Below, piece after piece: positions 14,112-16,466 of a DNA stretch of 16,466 nucleotides. Every line of letters begins with the position of its first letter. Position 1 is the first letter of the stretch. The stretch spans positions 1-16,466 of the forward strand of contig JBKJUK010000367.1 of NCBI GenBank assembly GCA_046590705.1. The letters run 5' to 3'. The notes below the pieces were generated by a model that was not told the origin of the DNA, did not search any database, and saw nothing but the letters and a program-made list of their open reading frames with translations. The DNA is from JBKJUK01 sp046590705 (GTDB taxonomy: Bacteria > Acidobacteriota > Thermoanaerobaculia > Gp7-AA8). A program made the translations under genes and the position numbers.

Positions 14112-14966
14112 TCTCCGCGCCACCACAAACACCGGCACGCGGTCGCCGCGAATGTCGATCTTCTCGCCGCCTGCCTGAAGAAAAAGCTGCGTCGATGGGC
14201 CACCGTCGAAGAGCATGGCCTCGCTGCAGCCCAGACCGTTTACACCGACAGGCCGAGCTGCCAGATCTGCGACCTGATGGACGTCGAGGTACTGGTCGCC
14301 GGAAGTTGCGAAGAAGATGATTTCGTTCTTCCGGAGGCAGACTCCGCTCCTTCGCGAAGGCTCACCCTGTTTGACGCGGTTCTTCACGCCAGCAGTGAGT
14401 AGACGGGGGCCGCATTGCAGTGCCATCACAGCTTCACCCCGAAGTTTTACCCACCGTTTGAAAGGAACCATCTGCGCGTCACCTTTCTTGTCGAGAATCA
14501 GAAGTGGCTGCCACGACACCGGATGAGGTGGCTGCAGTTGCCGCCCGTTGTAGACCAGGCCGAGCGGTGCCCTGTTTTCATCAAAGAAGTTAGCGTTCAG
14601 AGCGAAGACCGGCGCATCTCCTTCGGCAAATTCTCGCGCTTCACCGTCGCGTTTGATCTCTGCGCTCAGATTCCATTGGCCGGAGTCGATTCGAACGGCC
14701 GTGATCTGCGGCTCCGGACTCTTCTTGTCGCAGCCCGCGTTGCGTACCTCCAGGCCCGGTTCGAGAGTGCGCCATTCCGAACTGCATTGTGCGTAGGAAG
14801 TGGTCTCCTCCGAGGCGGAACTCTCGCTTGCTCTGGTTTTCTCCCCCTGGGACTCTGGCCCTGCACCCCCACACCCCGCGAAGAGCAACGCGAGTGAGAT
14901 TGCAGCCAGCGTGATGCGGTACGTAGCAACTTTCAATGGCAGGGCTTTCTGCATCGTTGTTGCCAT
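14052..14966 (-). CDS. Phosphodiester glycosidase-family (NAGPA-like) lipoprotein
   Basis: A 304-residue protein from ATG 14966 (14954 is also possible). The signal ends SLALLFAGC, putting the lipidated cysteine at residue 32. The mature domain carries ITAVRIDSG, VFALNANFFDENRAPLGLVY, RSGVCLRKNEIIFFAT and GCSEAMLFDGGPSTQLFLQA, the pattern of the phosphodiester glycosidase (NAGPA/DUF2233) family, in which the NxxFF and DGGxS motifs line the active site. Bacterial members are thought to cleave sugar-1-phosphodiesters in the envelope. The last 19 residues (DESRTMKVGPGAGVGGPE at the end) are translated repeat DNA, so the native stop has been replaced. The frame continues upstream of 14966 over the DUF1684 gene and is not coding there. 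Confidence 0.85.
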   Translation of the reverse strand: MATTMQKALPLKVATYRITLAAISLALLFAGCGGAGPESQGEKTRASESSASEETTSYAQCSSEWRTLEPGLEVRNAGCDKKSPEPQITAVRIDSGQWNLSAEIKRDGEAREFAEGDAPVFALNANFFDENRAPLGLVYNGRQLQPPHPVSWQPLLILDKKGDAQMVPFKRWVKLRGEAVMALQCGPRLLTAGVKNRVKQGEPSRRSGVCLRKNEIIFFATSGDQYLDVHQVADLAARPVGVNGLGCSEAMLFDGGPSTQLFLQAGGEKIDIRGDRVPVFVVARRADESRTMKVGPGAGVGGPE

Positions 14967-15027
14967 CGAAACGCTAGAATGGTGGCCAAGCACAAGTGGC
15001 AGATTTCGAATCGCCCCAGGGGAAGTC

Positions 15028-15990
15028 ATGTATAGAAGATCCACAGCGCGGGTGCTCGTTGCCTTCGTCCTGTCCGTCGTAGTGATCGCAGGTTGCTCGA
15101 GTAAAGAAGAGGCTGCGCCGATTAATGCTCCAAACGCTGCCAATGGTGCCTCCGTCGCGCCCATGTCCCACGCCGACGAAGTGCAGCAGTGGAAAGACGA
15201 GAGGCGCACCCGACTTACCAGTGCCACCGGCTGGCTCACGCTCTCCGGACTCTCGTGGCTGAAGCAGGGAGAGAACAGTGTAGGCAGCGACCCGGAGAAT
15301 GACGTCGATCTGCCCGCCGGCAAGACTGCGGCCCGGCTGGGGAAAATCGTTCTCGGTCCGACCATCGAGTGGGTGAGTGAGCCAGGAGCAGTCGTGGCCA
15401 ATGGCGGAAAGCCTGTCACCAGACTCGCGTTGACTTCCGATGAGAATGGCGCCGATCCCACCATCCTCACCGCTGGTTCCGTGAATTTCAACGTGATCAA
15501 ACGTGGAGACCGGATGGGAGTCCGAGTCCGTGACACCCAGAGCGATGTCCGTCAGAAGTTTCTCGGACTCGACTACTACCCGACCGAAGAAAGGTGGCGT
15601 GTGGCAGCCCGTTTCGAGCCCTACACTCCAGTGAAAAAGATCCCGATTCTCAATGTGACCAACATGATCGAGGAGCAGGATTCGCCAGGCGCGCTGGTGT
15701 TCACCATCGATGGGAAAGAGCTTCGTCTCGATCCTGTGATCGAAGAGGGCTCCGAGGATTGGTTCGTCATGTTCGCCGACGAGACCAATGGCGCGGAGAC
15801 GTATGGCGCGGGCCGCTACCTGTACGTAAAGCCGGTCGCGGCAGGTGGGCAGACGTACATCGATTTCAACAAAGCCTACAACCCGCCCTGCGCTTTCACC
15901 GATTTTGCGACCTGTCCGCTTCCGCCAAAACAGAACAAGCTCGCACTGGCCATTCCCTCCGGTGAGAAGAAGTATCGCGGCGGTCACTGA
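15028..15990 (+). CDS. DUF1684 lipoprotein
   Basis: A 320-residue protein from ATG 15028, with AGGGGA at 15018-15023. The N-terminus is a lipoprotein signal ending VVIAGC, with the cysteine at residue 23. The mature part is DUF1684: EVQQWKDERRTRLTSATGWL then TLSGLSWLKQGENSVGSD, VRVRDTQSDVRQKFLGLDYY, RWRVAARFEPYTP, and the closing DFNKAYNPPCAFTDFATCPL with PPKQNKLALAIPSGEK. The family is widespread in soil bacteria and its biochemical role is unknown. The gene is divergent from the phosphodiester glycosidase gene (61 bases between starts), so the two lipoproteins may share a regulatory region. A longer frame from 14800 lies over the neighbour and is not used. Confidence 0.9.
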   Translation: MYRRSTARVLVAFVLSVVVIAGCSSKEEAAPINAPNAANGASVAPMSHADEVQQWKDERRTRLTSATGWLTLSGLSWLKQGENSVGSDPENDVDLPAGKTAARLGKIVLGPTIEWVSEPGAVVANGGKPVTRLALTSDENGADPTILTAGSVNFNVIKRGDRMGVRVRDTQSDVRQKFLGLDYYPTEERWRVAARFEPYTPVKKIPILNVTNMIEEQDSPGALVFTIDGKELRLDPVIEEGSEDWFVMFADETNGAETYGAGRYLYVKPVAAGGQTYIDFNKAYNPPCAFTDFATCPLPPKQNKLALAIPSGEKKYRGGH

Positions 15991-16000
15991 GGGCGGTTTG

Positions 16001-16132
16001 GGGCCGGCGGCCGGGGTCGGGTGGCCGGGACGCTGACTCATCCAGGAATGTAGGGGCGCGTTGCGCGCGCCCGCTCTCCGGTGCACTTCGCGTCCACGGA
16101 CGGGGGGGCGGGCGAACGCAGTTCGCCCCTAC
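16001..16132. repeat. GC-rich unit and GTAGGGGCG hairpin pair
   Basis: A diverged GC-rich unit lies at 16001-16029, pointing away from the DUF1684 gene. Two related arms, 16050-16074 and 16107-16132, are imperfect inverted copies (about 20 of 25). The second contains a perfect 8-bp hairpin, GGGCGAAC-GCA-GTTCGCCC (16110-16128). The block separates two convergent genes and could stop transcription from both sides, although no U-tract is clear. Confidence 0.65.
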
Positions 16133-16188
16133 CACCGAGCCTTGCTGCCAGGTTAGGTCAGGCGTGGGGGTCTAGAATAGAAATTTCC

Positions 16189-16466
16189 TTACTTCAGGAG
16201 AGTGTCAGGCTTCACGTAAACCTCGGGACCGAAACCGACTTTCGCCAGTAGCGCGTTCCATTCTTCATAGGTAAGGCTGCCGCCCGAGGCCTGGTCGTGG
16301 CCGTGACCGTAGCTGGCGTTCTCGTCACCGTCGCGCAGGCCGCGCAGAAACTGGAGCACATTCGTATTTCCCGACGAGCGCGCCGAGAAATTCACTCGTC
16401 CTTCGAGGAAAGTTTCGTTGGCAGCGAAGACCATGTATTTAGGAAGACGGGTGCGCCAGATCTGCG
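16189..16466 (-). CDS. DHH/DHHA1-family phosphoesterase, C-terminal end only
   Basis: The last 91 residues of a protein whose frame stays open to the window edge; it reads QIWRTRLPKYMVFAANETFL at the edge, so the ATG at 16434 is internal. The sequence GRVNFSARSSGNTNVLQFLR followed by YGHGHDQASGGSL is a DHHA1-type substrate-binding domain (strand with SxRS, then G-G/H-G-H-x-x-A-x-G), as in RecJ, NrnA and related nucleases or oligoribonucleases. The catalytic DHH domain would lie outside the window. Whether it acts on RNA, DNA or pAp cannot be told. Confidence 0.7.
   Translation of the reverse strand, partial: QIWRTRLPKYMVFAANETFLEGRVNFSARSSGNTNVLQFLRGLRDGDENASYGHGHDQASGGSLTYEEWNALLAKVGFGPEVYVKPDTLLK

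Noticed and set aside
14967..15536. Upstream extension of the phosphodiester glycosidase frame
   Set aside because: It runs over the opposite-strand DUF1684 gene; the signal peptide and lipobox place the start at 14966 or 14954.
14974..16086. Long minus-strand frame opposite the DUF1684 gene
   Set aside because: It mirrors a well-supported lipoprotein gene with ribosome site and family motifs; its own translation shows no recognisable domain.

Overview
The window looks like chromosomal DNA from a GC-rich, Gram-negative-type soil or sediment bacterium. The support is three lipoprotein signal peptides, an ECF sigma/anti-sigma pair, a PQQ-type sugar dehydrogenase, a DUF1684 lipoprotein, a secreted Asp-box (BNR) protein and unusually repeat-rich intergenic DNA. 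The mix resembles Acidobacteriota or a neighbouring phylum, but no rRNA or clade-specific marker is present, so the assignment is tentative.

Layout. 1-358 (-): start of a 4HBT-fold thioesterase, cut by the window edge. 449-1993 (+): small membrane protein, ECF sigma factor and zinc-type anti-sigma factor, the last two overlapping by 4 bases. 2201-4007 (-): PilZ-like protein, then a branched-chain-amino-acid-type substrate-binding lipoprotein. 4328-6277 (-): secreted Asp-box repeat protein. 6616-8676 (+): membrane-anchored N-acetylmuramoyl-L-alanine amidase tightly coupled to an actin-family ATPase that resembles the magnetosome actin MamK, with no other magnetosome gene nearby. 9119-10351 (-): MFS exporter, divergent from a Them6/4HBT-like thioesterase at 10510-11064 (+). 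11370-12536 (+): PQQ-type glucose/sorbosone dehydrogenase. 12838-13635 (+): unrecognised protein with a possible PD-(D/E)XK nuclease core, starting at TTG. 13668-13838 (+): 5' remnant of a flavin-nucleotide-binding (PPOX/NimA-like) gene. 14052-14966 (-): phosphodiester-glycosidase-type lipoprotein. 15028-15990 (+): DUF1684 lipoprotein. 16189-16466 (-): C-terminal end of a DHH/DHHA1-family phosphoesterase, cut by the edge.

The intergenic DNA is as notable as the genes. A nested palindromic element of almost fixed length (179, 179, 178 and 179 bp) occurs four times (6309, 8781, 11100, 13839). Around it are two short modules: CTGATGAACGCAGAACG (five places) and a GC-rich unit built on GGCCGGGGGCCGGGGTC (eight places). 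These lie almost always just past gene 3' ends and point the same way as the gene they follow. In two genes the module supplies the stop codon and the last residues of the protein. A second inverted-repeat family (31-bp arms at 4125-4284, related pair at 12556-12713), a GAATGGA tandem/inverted repeat between divergent genes (10360-10504) and a GTAGGGGCG hairpin pair (16050-16132) complete a dense set of short non-coding mobile-like sequences. One 179-bp copy abuts the PPOX remnant, so the family seems linked to gene loss.

The most interesting coding unit is the amidase plus MamK-like actin pair. It suggests, as inference only, a filament that positions cell-wall hydrolysis or another envelope process in a bacterium showing no local sign of magnetosome genes.
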